DNA of 64,000 bases. It comes from a virus. Under the pieces are notes generated by a model, which worked only from the letters and a program-made list of their open reading frames with translations, was not told the origin of the DNA and did not search any database. Shown piece by piece: positions 22,546-30,981 of the stretch. The first letter of the stretch is position 1; each line of letters starts with the position of its first letter. The translations under genes and the position numbers were made by a program. The DNA lies in the IMG/VR virus record IMGVR_UViG_3300042465_000293, positions 1-64,000 of that record, one strand, 5' to 3'.

Positions 22546-24966
22546 ATGGCAGCAACAGATTCAATGAGTAAAGGCTTGTACTCCGCACCGCAAGGTCTGG
22601 AGAGCTTGGGCGAGAGCATCGAGATGGAGATGGACGAGGAAACTGACTCGACCGTCAACATGCTGCCTGACGGCGGTGCAGAGATCATCATGGGCGAGGC
22701 CACAGACATAGAGGACGACTCTGACTTTGAGGCCAACCTTGCAGAGCACATGGACGAGGGCGTGCTGCACTCTCTGTCTAACGACCTGATTGAGTTGTTT
22801 GAAGCCGACATGGTGGCCCGCAAAGACTGGGCTGACACATTCGTCAAGGGTCTGGAAGTGCTGGGCTTCAAGTACGAGGAGCGCACTGAGCCATGGGACG
22901 ACGCCTGTGGTGTGTACTCCACAGTGCTGGCAGAAGCTGCGATCAGGTTCCAAGCTGAAACCATGAGCGAGACATTCCCTGCCGCTGGCCCTGTCAAGAC
23001 AAAGATTCTTGGCAAGACCACAAAGGAGAAGGAAGAAGCTGCTGAGCGTGTCAAGAACGACATGAACTATCAGTTGACAGAGCGCATGGTCGAGTACCGG
23101 CCAGAGCATGAGCGCATGTTGTACAGCTTGGGCCTTGCAGGTAGCGCGTTCAAGAAGGTGTACTTCGATCCACTGCTCGGTCGTCAAGTCTCTATCTACT
23201 TGCCTGCTGAAGATGTTGTGGTGCCATACGGTGCGTCACACATCGAGACCGCAGAGCGCGTCACTCACGTGATGCGTAAAACCAAAAACGAGATGGACAA
23301 GCTGATGGCCAGCGGGTTCTACCGCGACATCGACCTTGGTGACCCCCAGTCGTTCCCCACAGATGTGGAGAAGAAAAAGGCTGAAGAAGGCGGCTACACA
23401 ATCCAGAGCGACGACCGCTACACGCTGCTGGAGATCAGCGTTGACATGCTGATTGAAGGTGTAGACGACGAGGAAGACGAGCTACCTAAGCCATACGTTG
23501 TGACCATCGACCGAGGCACAACTGAAGTGTTGGCCGTGCGCCGTAACTGGAAAGAAGAAGACCCGCTACGCTTGAAGGATGACCACTTTGTGCACTACGT
23601 GTATGTGCCGGGTTTTGGCTTCTATGGTCTGGGCCTTATCCACATCATTGGTGGCTACGCACGCGCTGGCACCTCAATCATCCGTCAGTTGGTAGATGCA
23701 GGTACGCTGTCAAACCTGCCGGGTGGTCTGAAGGCCCGTGGCCTGCGTGTTAAGGGTGACGACACACCGATCAACCCCGGTGAGTTCCGCGACGTGGACG
23801 TGCCAAGCGGCTCGATCAAAGACAACATCATGATGCTCCCATACAAGGAGCCATCACAAACACTGCTTGCGTTGTTACAGCGCATCACCGAAGAAGGCCG
23901 TCGCCTTGGCGCAATCAGCGACATGAACGTGTCGGACATGAGCGCAAACGCGCCGGTGGGCACCACGCTGGCATTGCTGGAGCGCACGCTCAAGCCCATG
24001 GCGGCTGTACAAGCCCGAGTGCACTATGCGATGAAGCAAGAGTTCAAGCTCTTGAAGAAAATCATTGCAGAAGAAGCACCAGAGGAGTACAGCTACCAGC
24101 CTGAGACTGGCCTGTCCAGAGCCCGCAAGACTGACTACGCGATGGTGGATGTCATCCCCGTCAGCGACCCCAATAGCAGCACGATGGCTCAGCGTGTGGT
24201 GCAGTATCAAGCTGTGTTCCAGATGTCGCAGTCTGCTCCGCAGATTTATGACCTGCCCTATTTGCACCGTCAGATGATTGAGGTGCTGGGCATCAAGAAC
24301 GCCGACAAGATTGTGCCAACGAGCGAAGATCAGAAGCCACGTGACCCAGTGTCTGAAAACATGTCAGCGTTGGTGGGTAAGCCAATGAAGGCGTTTATCT
24401 ATCAAGATCACGAGGCACACATTGCGACCCACACGTCGTTCATGCAAGACCCGATGATTGCGCAAACAATCGGCCAGAACCCACAGGCTCAGCAGATCAT
24501 GGCTTCACTGCAAGCACACATCGCCGAGCACTTGGGTTTCAGCTACCGCAAACAAATGGAAGAACGCCTTGGTGTCACCTTGCCACCACCAGACGAGCCA
24601 CTGCCAGAAGACGTGGAAGTTCAGTTGTCCAAGCTCATCGCCGATGGTGGCAAGCAGTTGGCCCAGCAGCACCAGCAGCAAGCAGCGCAGGCACAAGCCC
24701 AGCAGCAAGCCGCAGACCCACTGTTCCAGTTGGAGCAGGCCAAGGTCAAAGTGCAGGAGATGGAGGTCACTCGCAAAGCGCAGAAAGACCAGACCGACGC
24801 AGAGATTGCCGCAGCAAAACTCGTCATGGAGAAAGAGCGCGTGCAGATCGAAGCCGACAAGGAAGCCAATCGCGTCGAGGCACAAAAATCTCAAGCTCAG
24901 CAACGTCTGAAACTTGATGCACTCAAGGTGTTAGCCACACCAAAATCCCAAGGGAAGAAGGAGTAA
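22546..24966 (+). CDS. Portal protein
   Basis: The protein has 806 residues, near the size of P22-like portals (about 725). After an acidic N-terminus come the portal core (helices and wing, about 80-560) and a long C-terminal part rich in Gln and Ala (LAQQHQQQAAQAQAQQQAAD). The latter fits the barrel/coiled-coil tail of large podoviral portals. Its position between terminase and scaffold genes agrees. It forms the DNA gate and nucleates capsid assembly. It starts 9 bases after the terminase stop behind AAGGACAAATC. Confidence 0.85.
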   Translation: MAATDSMSKGLYSAPQGLESLGESIEMEMDEETDSTVNMLPDGGAEIIMGEATDIEDDSDFEANLAEHMDEGVLHSLSNDLIELFEADMVARKDWADTFVKGLEVLGFKYEERTEPWDDACGVYSTVLAEAAIRFQAETMSETFPAAGPVKTKILGKTTKEKEEAAERVKNDMNYQLTERMVEYRPEHERMLYSLGLAGSAFKKVYFDPLLGRQVSIYLPAEDVVVPYGASHIETAERVTHVMRKTKNEMDKLMASGFYRDIDLGDPQSFPTDVEKKKAEEGGYTIQSDDRYTLLEISVDMLIEGVDDEEDELPKPYVVTIDRGTTEVLAVRRNWKEEDPLRLKDDHFVHYVYVPGFGFYGLGLIHIIGGYARAGTSIIRQLVDAGTLSNLPGGLKARGLRVKGDDTPINPGEFRDVDVPSGSIKDNIMMLPYKEPSQTLLALLQRITEEGRRLGAISDMNVSDMSANAPVGTTLALLERTLKPMAAVQARVHYAMKQEFKLLKKIIAEEAPEEYSYQPETGLSRARKTDYAMVDVIPVSDPNSSTMAQRVVQYQAVFQMSQSAPQIYDLPYLHRQMIEVLGIKNADKIVPTSEDQKPRDPVSENMSALVGKPMKAFIYQDHEAHIATHTSFMQDPMIAQTIGQNPQAQQIMASLQAHIAEHLGFSYRKQMEERLGVTLPPPDEPLPEDVEVQLSKLIADGGKQLAQQHQQQAAQAQAQQQAADPLFQLEQAKVKVQEMEVTRKAQKDQTDAEIAAAKLVMEKERVQIEADKEANRVEAQKSQAQQRLKLDALKVLATPKSQGKKE

Positions 24967-24969
24967 TCC

Positions 24970-25170
24970 ATGGCCAAATCCGTCTTTGACGTGCTCATCA
25001 TGAAACATGAGGAAGATGTAACTTCCGCAACCCAGTTCTTGGCAAACGGTGGGGCTAAAGACCTCGCTGAATACCGGGAAGTAGTAGGCAGGATTCGAGG
25101 TCTCCAGCTTGCTATTCAAACAACCAAAGACCTTTCGCGCTCTCAAATGGAAGAAGAAGATCATGAATGA
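24970..25170 (+). CDS. Small protein between portal and co-chaperonin
   Basis: The protein has 66 residues, starting 3 bases after the portal stop. The sequence (MAKSVFDVLIMKHEEDVTSA then EYREVVGRIRGLQLAIQTTK) is a helical hairpin with an acidic end. Small proteins of this kind are common after podoviral portal genes. The exact role is unknown. Confidence 0.65.
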   Translation: MAKSVFDVLIMKHEEDVTSATQFLANGGAKDLAEYREVVGRIRGLQLAIQTTKDLSRSQMEEEDHE

Positions 25171-25543
25171 TCAAGTTGAAACCGCCGTGACTGACGAAGA
25201 AGTGGAAGCCCAGCTTCCAAAACCCGTTGGGTATCGGTTGCTTGTGGCACTGCCGCAGATTGAAGAAACCATCGGTGAAATAAAACTCTTTAAACCCAAG
25301 CAGACTATGCGTGAAGAACGCATCCTGTCTACGGTTGGGTTGGTGTTGGATATGGGCGACCAAGCCTATTCTGACCCCACACGTTTCCCAAATGGCCCGT
25401 GGTGCAAGGTGGGCGACTATGTTGTTTTCGCGTCATACACAGGCACCCGTCTCAGTGTAAATGGCGTGGAGTATCGCCTGATGAATGACGACTCCATCGA
25501 GGCAGTCGTCGCCGACCCGCGTGGCGTTTCGCGTGCTGGATAA
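25163..25543 (+). CDS. GroES-like co-chaperonin (cpn10 family)
   Basis: The protein has 126 residues from the ATG at 25163, overlapping the previous stop as ATGAATGA. The core matches cpn10: GYRLLVALPQIEETIGEIKL as the first strand pair, a mobile-loop-like basic segment (FKPKQTMREERI), then STVGLVLDMG, CKVGDYVVFASYTG and a final NDDSIEAVV. Phage co-chaperonins such as T4 gp31 adapt host GroEL for folding the capsid protein. Its location between portal and scaffold suits that job. The N-terminus has an acidic extension of about 20 residues. Confidence 0.8.
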   Translation: MNDQVETAVTDEEVEAQLPKPVGYRLLVALPQIEETIGEIKLFKPKQTMREERILSTVGLVLDMGDQAYSDPTRFPNGPWCKVGDYVVFASYTGTRLSVNGVEYRLMNDDSIEAVVADPRGVSRAG

Positions 25544-25553
25544 GGAGTAAATC

Positions 25554-26588
25554 ATGGCAATACAAAAAGTGGAGTTTGAGTTCCCCGATCCAGATAAAGA
25601 ATCGGGTACCGCAGACTTTGTAGAAAAGAACGACGGCAGCTTTGCGCTGAAGGTCGAGGGACGCGCTTCGGATGAAGAAGCCAAGCGTGAAAAGTCCAAG
25701 GCGAAAGCCAAGGAAGACGATTTTGACATCGAGGTGGTTGATGACCGCCCCGAGGAAGATCAAGGAAAGAAGCGTTCTAAGGCTCCTATGGAGCTTTCCG
25801 AAGAGGAAATGGACGAGTATTCCGAGAAGGTGCGAAAGCGCCTGCAACACTTTAGCAAGGGCTACCACGACCAGCGACGTGCAGCAGAGTCTGCTGCCAA
25901 GGAACGTGAGGAAGCGTTGCGCTACGCGCAGCAAATCGCTGAGGAGAACAAGAAGCTCAAGGGCACTGTCTCCAAGAACCAAGAAGCGATGCTGGAATCA
26001 GCCAAAAAAATGGCTGCTGCGGAGCATGACGAGGCCAAAGTTCGGTACAAAAAAGCCTACGAATCTGGTGAAGCAGACGCCGTAGTCGAGGCCCAAGAGG
26101 CACTAACTGCTGCAAAAATGAAGGTTGAGCGAGTAAACAATCTCAAACTTCCTGCTTTACAAGAAGACGAGTATGATGTACAAACACAAACAACCGCCCC
26201 AGCACAGTCAGTTGATGACCGCGCCGTAAGTTGGCAACAAGCCAACAAATGGTTCGGAGATGACGATGAGATGACCAGTTTTGCGTTGGGGTTGCACCAA
26301 AAACTGGTCAAACAGGGCGTCAACCCGCGATCTGACGAATACTACGAGAAAATCAACTCTCGTATGCGCCAAGTGTTCCCAGAGTCCTTTGAGGGCGATG
26401 ATGGACAAGAGGAGGTGACCGAAGAGCGTCGTCGCAAGACGACAGTCGTTGCATCTGCTACTCGAAGTGTGTCTCCAAAAAAGATCACGCTGACGAAGAC
26501 ACAGGTTGCTCTGGCTAACAGGCTCGGAGTGCCACTAAACGAATACGCCAAACAGGTTGCTATAGAATTGAGGAAACAAAATGGCTGA
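25554..26588 (+). CDS. Scaffolding protein
   Basis: The 344-residue protein is highly charged, with a Lys/Glu-rich unstructured N-terminal third and a long coiled coil (about 85-185: EKVRKRLQHFSKGYHDQRRA and onward). A basic C-terminus ends RLGVPLNEYAKQVAIELRKQ. This composition and the position before the capsid gene are typical of internal scaffolds, which guide prohead assembly and then leave or are cleaved. The start follows TAAGGAGTAAATC. Confidence 0.8.
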   Translation: MAIQKVEFEFPDPDKESGTADFVEKNDGSFALKVEGRASDEEAKREKSKAKAKEDDFDIEVVDDRPEEDQGKKRSKAPMELSEEEMDEYSEKVRKRLQHFSKGYHDQRRAAESAAKEREEALRYAQQIAEENKKLKGTVSKNQEAMLESAKKMAAAEHDEAKVRYKKAYESGEADAVVEAQEALTAAKMKVERVNNLKLPALQEDEYDVQTQTTAPAQSVDDRAVSWQQANKWFGDDDEMTSFALGLHQKLVKQGVNPRSDEYYEKINSRMRQVFPESFEGDDGQEEVTEERRRKTTVVASATRSVSPKKITLTKTQVALANRLGVPLNEYAKQVAIELRKQNG

Positions 26589-27033
26589 GAACAGACTTAA
26601 TCGTGAACTGGATACCCGTGAAAAAACGGCCCGCAAGAAATCGTGGACTCGTCCCGAGACCTTGCCAACTCCTTTCCCGGAGGATGGCTATGAATTCCAC
26701 TGGGTTCGCATCAGCACTCGCGGCGAATCTGACGCCATGAATGTGTCCTTAAAACTGCAAGAAGGCTGGGAGCCCGTCAAGGCTGCTGACCACCCCGAGA
26801 TTTTCGTTGCGGGCGTCGAAAACGACCGCTTTAAAGAGAACATCGTGATTGGTGGTTTGATGCTTTGTAAAACCCCCACTGAATTTGTTAAGGATCGTAA
26901 TGAATGGTTTAACCACCAAGCATCGTCCCAGATGAAAACAGTTGACAACAATCTCATGCGCGAAAATGATCCCCGTATGCCGCTCTACAACGAGCGCAAA
27001 ACTACGGTGTCTCGTTTTGGCAACGGTACTTAA
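26581..27033 (+). CDS. Conserved phage protein near capsid genes
   Basis: The protein has 150 residues. The sequence has a basic start (TREKTARKKSWTRPETLPTP), a beta-type middle (YEFHWVRIST) and a helical end. The EGWEPVKAADHPEIF segment is a pattern I recall from conserved head-module proteins of many environmental phages. It overlaps the scaffold stop by 8 bases. A role in capsid assembly or as a minor head protein is inferred from context only. Confidence 0.65.
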   Translation: MAENRLNRELDTREKTARKKSWTRPETLPTPFPEDGYEFHWVRISTRGESDAMNVSLKLQEGWEPVKAADHPEIFVAGVENDRFKENIVIGGLMLCKTPTEFVKDRNEWFNHQASSQMKTVDNNLMRENDPRMPLYNERKTTVSRFGNGT

Positions 27034-27051
27034 ATTTTTTAGGAGCTTCAT

Positions 27052-27660
27052 ATGGCTTATCCCACGGTAGACGCCCCCTACGGGCTAAAACCTGTAAACC
27101 TAATTGGTGGACAGGTATTTGCGGGCGCAACCCGCTTGATGCAAATTGCGAGTGGCTATGCCACCAGCATTTTCTATGGTGACTTGGTAAAACGAGTTGC
27201 TGATGGCACTATCGAAAAAGACACGGGCACCACAACTGCCACGCCTTGCGGTATCTTCTTGGGCGTTCAGTTTACTAACCAGTCAACTGGTCAAGTCCAA
27301 CAACAACAGTACTATCCAGCCAGCCAAGCAATCGCTTCGGGGACAAAAATCTTCGCTGTGGTCGCTGATGATCCTGATACGCTGTTCCAAGTAGTCTCTT
27401 GTTCTTCAGGCACAACTGTGGCTGGAATGGGCATTTCTGCTATTGGTAATAACATTGCTTTGATTCAAAACGCTGGCTCTACCACCACTGGTAACTCAGC
27501 AGTAGCTATTGATGAAGGCACTCAAAACACTACCAATACGCTGCCTATCCGCATCATTGATGTGGTTCGTGAGACAGCAACAGGCTCTGATACATTTGTT
27601 GAGTTTATCGTCAAGATAAATGCAACTATGCACCAGTACAACAACTCAACCGGTGTATAA
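27052..27660 (+). CDS. Probable capsid decoration or minor head protein
   Basis: The protein has 202 residues, rich in Ser/Thr/Gly/Val with beta-strand character throughout (PYGLKPVNLIGGQVFAGATR, TTATPCGIFLGVQFTNQSTG). Conserved proteins of this type lie directly before the major capsid gene in environmental podoviruses and are likely virion surface proteins. A strong ribosome-binding site (AGGAGCTTCAT) precedes the ATG. Confidence 0.6.
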   Translation: MAYPTVDAPYGLKPVNLIGGQVFAGATRLMQIASGYATSIFYGDLVKRVADGTIEKDTGTTTATPCGIFLGVQFTNQSTGQVQQQQYYPASQAIASGTKIFAVVADDPDTLFQVVSCSSGTTVAGMGISAIGNNIALIQNAGSTTTGNSAVAIDEGTQNTTNTLPIRIIDVVRETATGSDTFVEFIVKINATMHQYNNSTGV

Positions 27661-27671
27661 GGAGCTAAATC

Positions 27672-28580
27672 ATGGCTATTTCACGCGCACAACTACTTAA
27701 AGAACTGCTCCCCGGCCTAAACGCCTTGTTTGGTTTGGAGTACAAAAAGTACGGCGAAGAGCACAAAGAGATTTTCGAGACCGAAACCTCTGAGCGTTCT
27801 TTTGAAGAAGAAACCAAGTTGTCTGGCTTCAGTGCCGCTCCAGTGAAGAATGAAGGTTCTGCATTGGCGTACGACAACGCGCAAGAAGCGTGGACTGCAC
27901 GTTACGTGCACGAAACCATTGCGATGGGTTTCTCTCTGACCGAAGAGGCTATCGAAGACAACTTGTATGACTCGTTGTCCGCTCGATACACCAAGGCTTT
28001 GGCTCGCGCCATGGCTTACACCAAGCAAGTTAAAGCTGCTTCGATCTTGAACACTGCCTTTACTGGCGGCCCCACCTACGGTGACGGTCAAGTTCTGTGC
28101 TCGACAGCCCACCCTCTGGTGTCTGGTGGTGTTAACAGCAACCGTCCTACTGTCGCTGCCGACTTGAATGAGACTTCCTTGGAAGCCGCTGTCATTCAGA
28201 TCGCTGGTTGGACAGACGAACGTGGTCTGTTGATCGCTGCTCAGCCTAAGAAACTGATCGTCCCCCCAAGCCTGCAATTCGTTGCAACCCGTTTGTTGGA
28301 AACCGAACTCCGCGTCGGTACAGCTGATAACGACATCAACGCGCTCAAGAACAACAGTTCTATCCGCGAAGGTTACGCTATCAACCACTACCTGACAGAC
28401 AACAACGCATGGTTCTTGATGACTGACGTGCCTAACGGTTTGAAGCACTTTGTTCGTAGCCCATTGCAAAATGGTATGGACGCTGACTTTGATACCGGTA
28501 ACAGCCGTTACAAGGCCCGCGAGCGTTACAGCTTCGGTGTTTCCGACCCTCTGGGTATCTTCGGTTCTCCCGGCGCTTAA
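27672..28580 (+). CDS. Major capsid protein (Mu gpT-like)
   Basis: The protein has 302 residues. Features resembling the Mu gpT group of HK97-fold capsid proteins are FSLTEEAIEDNLYDSLSARY early on, STAHPLVSGGVNSNRPTVAA in the middle, and LIVPPSLQFVATRLLETELR later, ending with YSFGVSDPLGIFGSPGA. The region after the scaffold, a strong ribosome-binding site (AAGGAGCTAAATC) and a strong downstream terminator fit a highly expressed capsid gene. Confidence 0.85.
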   Translation: MAISRAQLLKELLPGLNALFGLEYKKYGEEHKEIFETETSERSFEEETKLSGFSAAPVKNEGSALAYDNAQEAWTARYVHETIAMGFSLTEEAIEDNLYDSLSARYTKALARAMAYTKQVKAASILNTAFTGGPTYGDGQVLCSTAHPLVSGGVNSNRPTVAADLNETSLEAAVIQIAGWTDERGLLIAAQPKKLIVPPSLQFVATRLLETELRVGTADNDINALKNNSSIREGYAINHYLTDNNAWFLMTDVPNGLKHFVRSPLQNGMDADFDTGNSRYKARERYSFGVSDPLGIFGSPGA

Positions 28581-28599
28581 TATTTCTTTGGAAATAGTG

Positions 28600-28629
28600 A
28601 AAAGGGGCTCTTGTGGCCCCTTTTCTTTT
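28600..28629 (+). terminator. Rho-independent terminator after the capsid gene
   Basis: The perfect stem AAAAGGGGC/GCCCCTTTT (28600-28608 with 28616-28624) is followed by CTTTT. It lies 20 bases after the capsid stop and likely enriches capsid transcripts over downstream genes. Confidence 0.85.
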
Positions 28630-28633
28630 GGTG

Positions 28634-28703
28634 TATATTGCTTTCAATCCGGGCTTTCCGGTGCATCAAACTGTCCCGGCAGACGACATACCGATTGATG
28701 CAC
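28634..28703 (+). promoter_or_regulatory. Structured leader before the 28729 gene
   Basis: After the capsid terminator a 100-base leader holds a possible -10 box TATATT (28634-28639; the -35 box TTGTGG at 28611 is weak). It also has a 9-bp inverted repeat GTGCATCAA (28661-28669) / TTGATGCAC (28695-28703) enclosing 25 bases. It may be a new promoter plus an mRNA hairpin that controls the next gene. Confidence 0.35.
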
Positions 28704-28728
28704 TTAACTTGTATGTAAGGAACCTATC

Positions 28729-29268
28729 ATGGCACGCACTACGTTTCAAGGCCCAGTTCGCTCGTTGGGCGGCATCTATCAACAAGGCCCCGCCTCTGTT
28801 GTTGAAATTACAACCAGCACCACACTGAGCCCCGAAGCTCACGGCGGTCGTATCATTTCTGTCGGTGGCTCTTTGGCCGCTGCACTCACATTGACGCTCC
28901 CCACGATCAATGTTTCGACCAACCCGACCACGTCTGGCCCCGGTCAAGACCCCAATACACTGAACAACGAAGGCGTTGTCTACACCATCTGGGTTCCCAC
29001 TACCATCTCCACCAGTTCGTTGAAGATTGGTACTAACGGTACTGACAAGTTTATTGGTTCGGTAATTTCCGTGGACACCGACACCTCTGACGCAGTGGTA
29101 GGCTTTACCGCTGGTGCAAGCGACGACTTTATCAACTTTAACGGCACCACCACTGGCGGCGTAGCAGGCACATGGATTCAGATCGTTGCTGTTGCTGCGC
29201 TGAAATACATGGTTACCGGCAATGTGTTGGGCTCAGGCACTGTCGCTACACCGTTTGCCACTTCCTAA
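28729..29268 (+). CDS. Virion structural protein (decoration/fibre type)
   Basis: The 179-residue protein is rich in Thr, Ser, Gly and Val with strand-forming segments (STTLSPEAHGGRIISVGGSL, KIGTNGTDKFIGSVISVDTD) and ends in a flexible Thr/Ala tail. This composition suits a capsid decoration or head fibre protein. It lies between the capsid gene and the small basic proteins, in its own interval between two terminator-like hairpins. The family is not recognised. Confidence 0.6.
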   Translation: MARTTFQGPVRSLGGIYQQGPASVVEITTSTTLSPEAHGGRIISVGGSLAAALTLTLPTINVSTNPTTSGPGQDPNTLNNEGVVYTIWVPTTISTSSLKIGTNGTDKFIGSVISVDTDTSDAVVGFTAGASDDFINFNGTTTGGVAGTWIQIVAVAALKYMVTGNVLGSGTVATPFATS

Positions 29269-29276
29269 TCAACCCA

Positions 29277-29292
29277 AGGGGCTTCGGCCCCT
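29277..29292 (+). terminator. Stable UUCG hairpin after the 28729-29268 gene
   Basis: AGGGGC-TTCG-GCCCCT forms a very stable short hairpin capped by a UUCG tetraloop, 9 bases after the stop. There is no T-run, so it may stabilise the mRNA end or cause pausing instead of full termination. Confidence 0.55.
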
Positions 29293-29311
29293 GTTCTAAA
29301 GGAGATTGATT

Positions 29312-29785
29312 ATGGGTATGCAATATGATGTTAAGTCGCAACACGCGGCTACCTCTGGCTTGATGGTTCCGTTTCGTACTCGTTTAAAGGGCGCGGTAAT
29401 ATTCCCTTTCAGCGGTGCTACGGGCTACTCGGCTTTTGTTGATAACACCTCGATTGCCGGTACGTACACACGCGCCACAACCACCGCAACTGTAACCGCA
29501 GCAAATCACGGTTTGTCTACGGGTCAGTGGGCGTATTTGGATTGGGATTTGACCGACAACCCCTACCAAGTGACTGTGACAAACTCCAACGTCTTTACGG
29601 TAACTGTGGCTGATTCAGGCGCAGCAAGCGGTAGCGTGACTGTGTACAACAAGATGTTGCTTCAGGCCGATGCCTCAAATGCAACGGCGTACACGATGGT
29701 GATACCCGGTGAAGGCATTTTGGTTGATAACGGCATTCGGGTGTTTTTGGCAGCAAGCATTCACTGCACGGTGTTCTATGGCTAA
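29312..29785 (+). CDS. Virion structural protein
   Basis: The 157-residue protein is beta-rich, with TYTRATTTATVTAANHGLST and TVTNSNVFTVTVADSG giving an immunoglobulin- or jelly-roll-like alternation of strands. The ATG at 29312 follows AAGGAGATTGATT. It is probably a minor head or decoration protein. Its end overlaps the next gene by 8 bases. Confidence 0.6.
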   Translation: MGMQYDVKSQHAATSGLMVPFRTRLKGAVIFPFSGATGYSAFVDNTSIAGTYTRATTTATVTAANHGLSTGQWAYLDWDLTDNPYQVTVTNSNVFTVTVADSGAASGSVTVYNKMLLQADASNATAYTMVIPGEGILVDNGIRVFLAASIHCTVFYG

Positions 29786-30032
29786 GAAGACCCCCTCCCT
29801 TGCTGTTGGTCGTGGCGAAAAGCTGCCTGCTTCCAAGGGGGCGGGTCTGACTGCCAAAGGCCGTGCCAAGTACAACGCTGCAACCGGCAGCAACCTCAAA
29901 GCCCCGCAGCCGCAGGGTGGCAAGCGCAAGGACTCGTTCTGCGCACGCATGAGTGGTATGCCGGGGCCGATGAAAGACGAGAAGGGTAAGCCCACTCGTA
30001 AAGCCGCTTCACTTGCGAGATGGAAATGTTAG
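29778..30032 (+). CDS. Small basic Cys-containing phage protein (DUF6321-like)
   Basis: The 84-residue, strongly basic protein contains LTAKGRAKYNAATGSNLKAP, then RKDSFCARMSGMPGPMKDEK and GKPTRKAASLARWKC. The F-C-A-R-M-S-G-x-x-G-P-M and final W-K-C patterns match a family of small virus proteins that I believe is DUF6321. These are probably DNA-contacting virion or packaging proteins, but no function is established. It starts inside the end of the previous gene. Confidence 0.65.
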   Translation: MAKKTPSLAVGRGEKLPASKGAGLTAKGRAKYNAATGSNLKAPQPQGGKRKDSFCARMSGMPGPMKDEKGKPTRKAASLARWKC

Positions 30033-30268
30033 ATTTAAACACGGCATGGTCAGCAATCCTATCCTTAGTGATCGGATTGTTTGGCTATATGATGAATGAG
30101 AAGTTCAGGGAACTGACTCGCATCACGATCTTGCTGAACAAAACCCGTGAGGAGGTTGCCCGTGATAACGTCACTCAAGCAGAAGTGGATCGAATTACAA
30201 ACCACATTGACCAACGCTTTAACAAACTTGAAGCAAAAATTGACCAGCTTATTCAAGCGGGGAGATAA
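30026..30268 (+). CDS. Membrane-anchored coiled-coil protein
   Basis: The 80-residue protein has an N-terminal hydrophobic segment (TAWSAILSLVIGLFGYMM, about 5-22) followed by a long polar helix with heptads (VDRITNHIDQRFNKLEAKID). The layout resembles XhlA-like haemolysin/lysis accessory proteins or inner-membrane spanins, although the recognisable lysis genes are 10 kb away. The ATG at 30026 overlaps the previous stop. An ATG two codons earlier is possible. Confidence 0.6.
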   Translation: MLDLNTAWSAILSLVIGLFGYMMNEKFRELTRITILLNKTREEVARDNVTQAEVDRITNHIDQRFNKLEAKIDQLIQAGR

Positions 30269-30274
30269 ATAATC

Positions 30275-30547
30275 ATGTCAAATGGAAACCCTACACCGCC
30301 ACCAGCACCCCCACCACCCAGAAGTGAAGGCACCCCAAATTTTGGGGAACCATCGTCACTCGGCAGAAATCTTCGTGATGCTGTAAGTATTCCGATTGGT
30401 GGTGGAACATTAGAACCCGCTAAAGTGGGTAAAGGGTACGGAGTTAGGTGGACTAAAAAATTTAATGAAGGTGGCAAAGTTGGTTCTGCTTCTAAGCGTG
30501 GAGATGGTATTGCTCAACGCGGTAAAACTAAGGGCAGGTGTTTGTAA
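30275..30547 (+). CDS. Small Pro/Gly/Lys-rich protein with SKRGDGIAQRGKTKG motif
   Basis: In this 90-residue protein the first 20 residues are almost all Pro, Ser, Asn and Gly. The C-terminus holds GGKVGSASKRGDGIAQRGKT and ends KGRCL. The motif A-D/G-G-I-A-x-x-G-K-T-x-G recurs in several small proteins of this cluster (33173-33361 and, more loosely, 30547-31259). It is probably a virion-associated or DNA-binding peptide; function unknown. Confidence 0.6.
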   Translation: MSNGNPTPPPAPPPPRSEGTPNFGEPSSLGRNLRDAVSIPIGGGTLEPAKVGKGYGVRWTKKFNEGGKVGSASKRGDGIAQRGKTKGRCL

Positions 30548-30981
30548 TGCCCAGCACGAGTAAGAAGCAACACAATTTCATGGCGGCTGTGGCTAACAAC
30601 CCAAAGTTTGCTAAGAAAGTAGGCGTCCCACAGTCCGTGGGTAAAGACTTTAACGAGGCCGATAAAGGTCGCAAATTTTCTAAAGGTGACGATATGAAAA
30701 AGATGAATATGGGTGGGTACGCAGACGGTGGTATGACCATGGTCAAAAAAGGCGACAAAATGGTTCCCAGCTTTGCTGCTGATGGCGTTGGCAAAATGGC
30801 CAAGGGCGGCATGGCTAAAGGCAAAATGCCAGCAGCTTTGGCTAAGCATGCAGGTATGCCAGCTTCCAAGGCTCACAAAGGTCTGAAGGCTGGTGGCAGT
30901 GTCACTCGCGCCGATGGTTGTGTGACCAAGGGCCATACCAAGGGTAAACAAATCACCATGCAGAAAGGTGGGATGTGCTAA
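30547..30981 (+). CDS. Small Lys/Met-rich protein (MPSTSKKQHNFM family)
   Basis: The protein has 144 residues and starts at 30547 within a TAATG overlap. The first 35 residues (MPSTSKKQHNFMAAVANNPK, then FAKKVGVPQSVGKDF) match a conserved N-terminus I recall from many environmental phages. A low-complexity Gly/Met/Lys section (GGYADGGMTMVKKGDKM, GGMAKGKM) follows. The protein ends DGCVTKGHTKGKQITMQKGG, a version of the KGKTKG motif. A head-associated role is inferred from location. Confidence 0.65.
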   Translation: MPSTSKKQHNFMAAVANNPKFAKKVGVPQSVGKDFNEADKGRKFSKGDDMKKMNMGGYADGGMTMVKKGDKMVPSFAADGVGKMAKGGMAKGKMPAALAKHAGMPASKAHKGLKAGGSVTRADGCVTKGHTKGKQITMQKGGMC

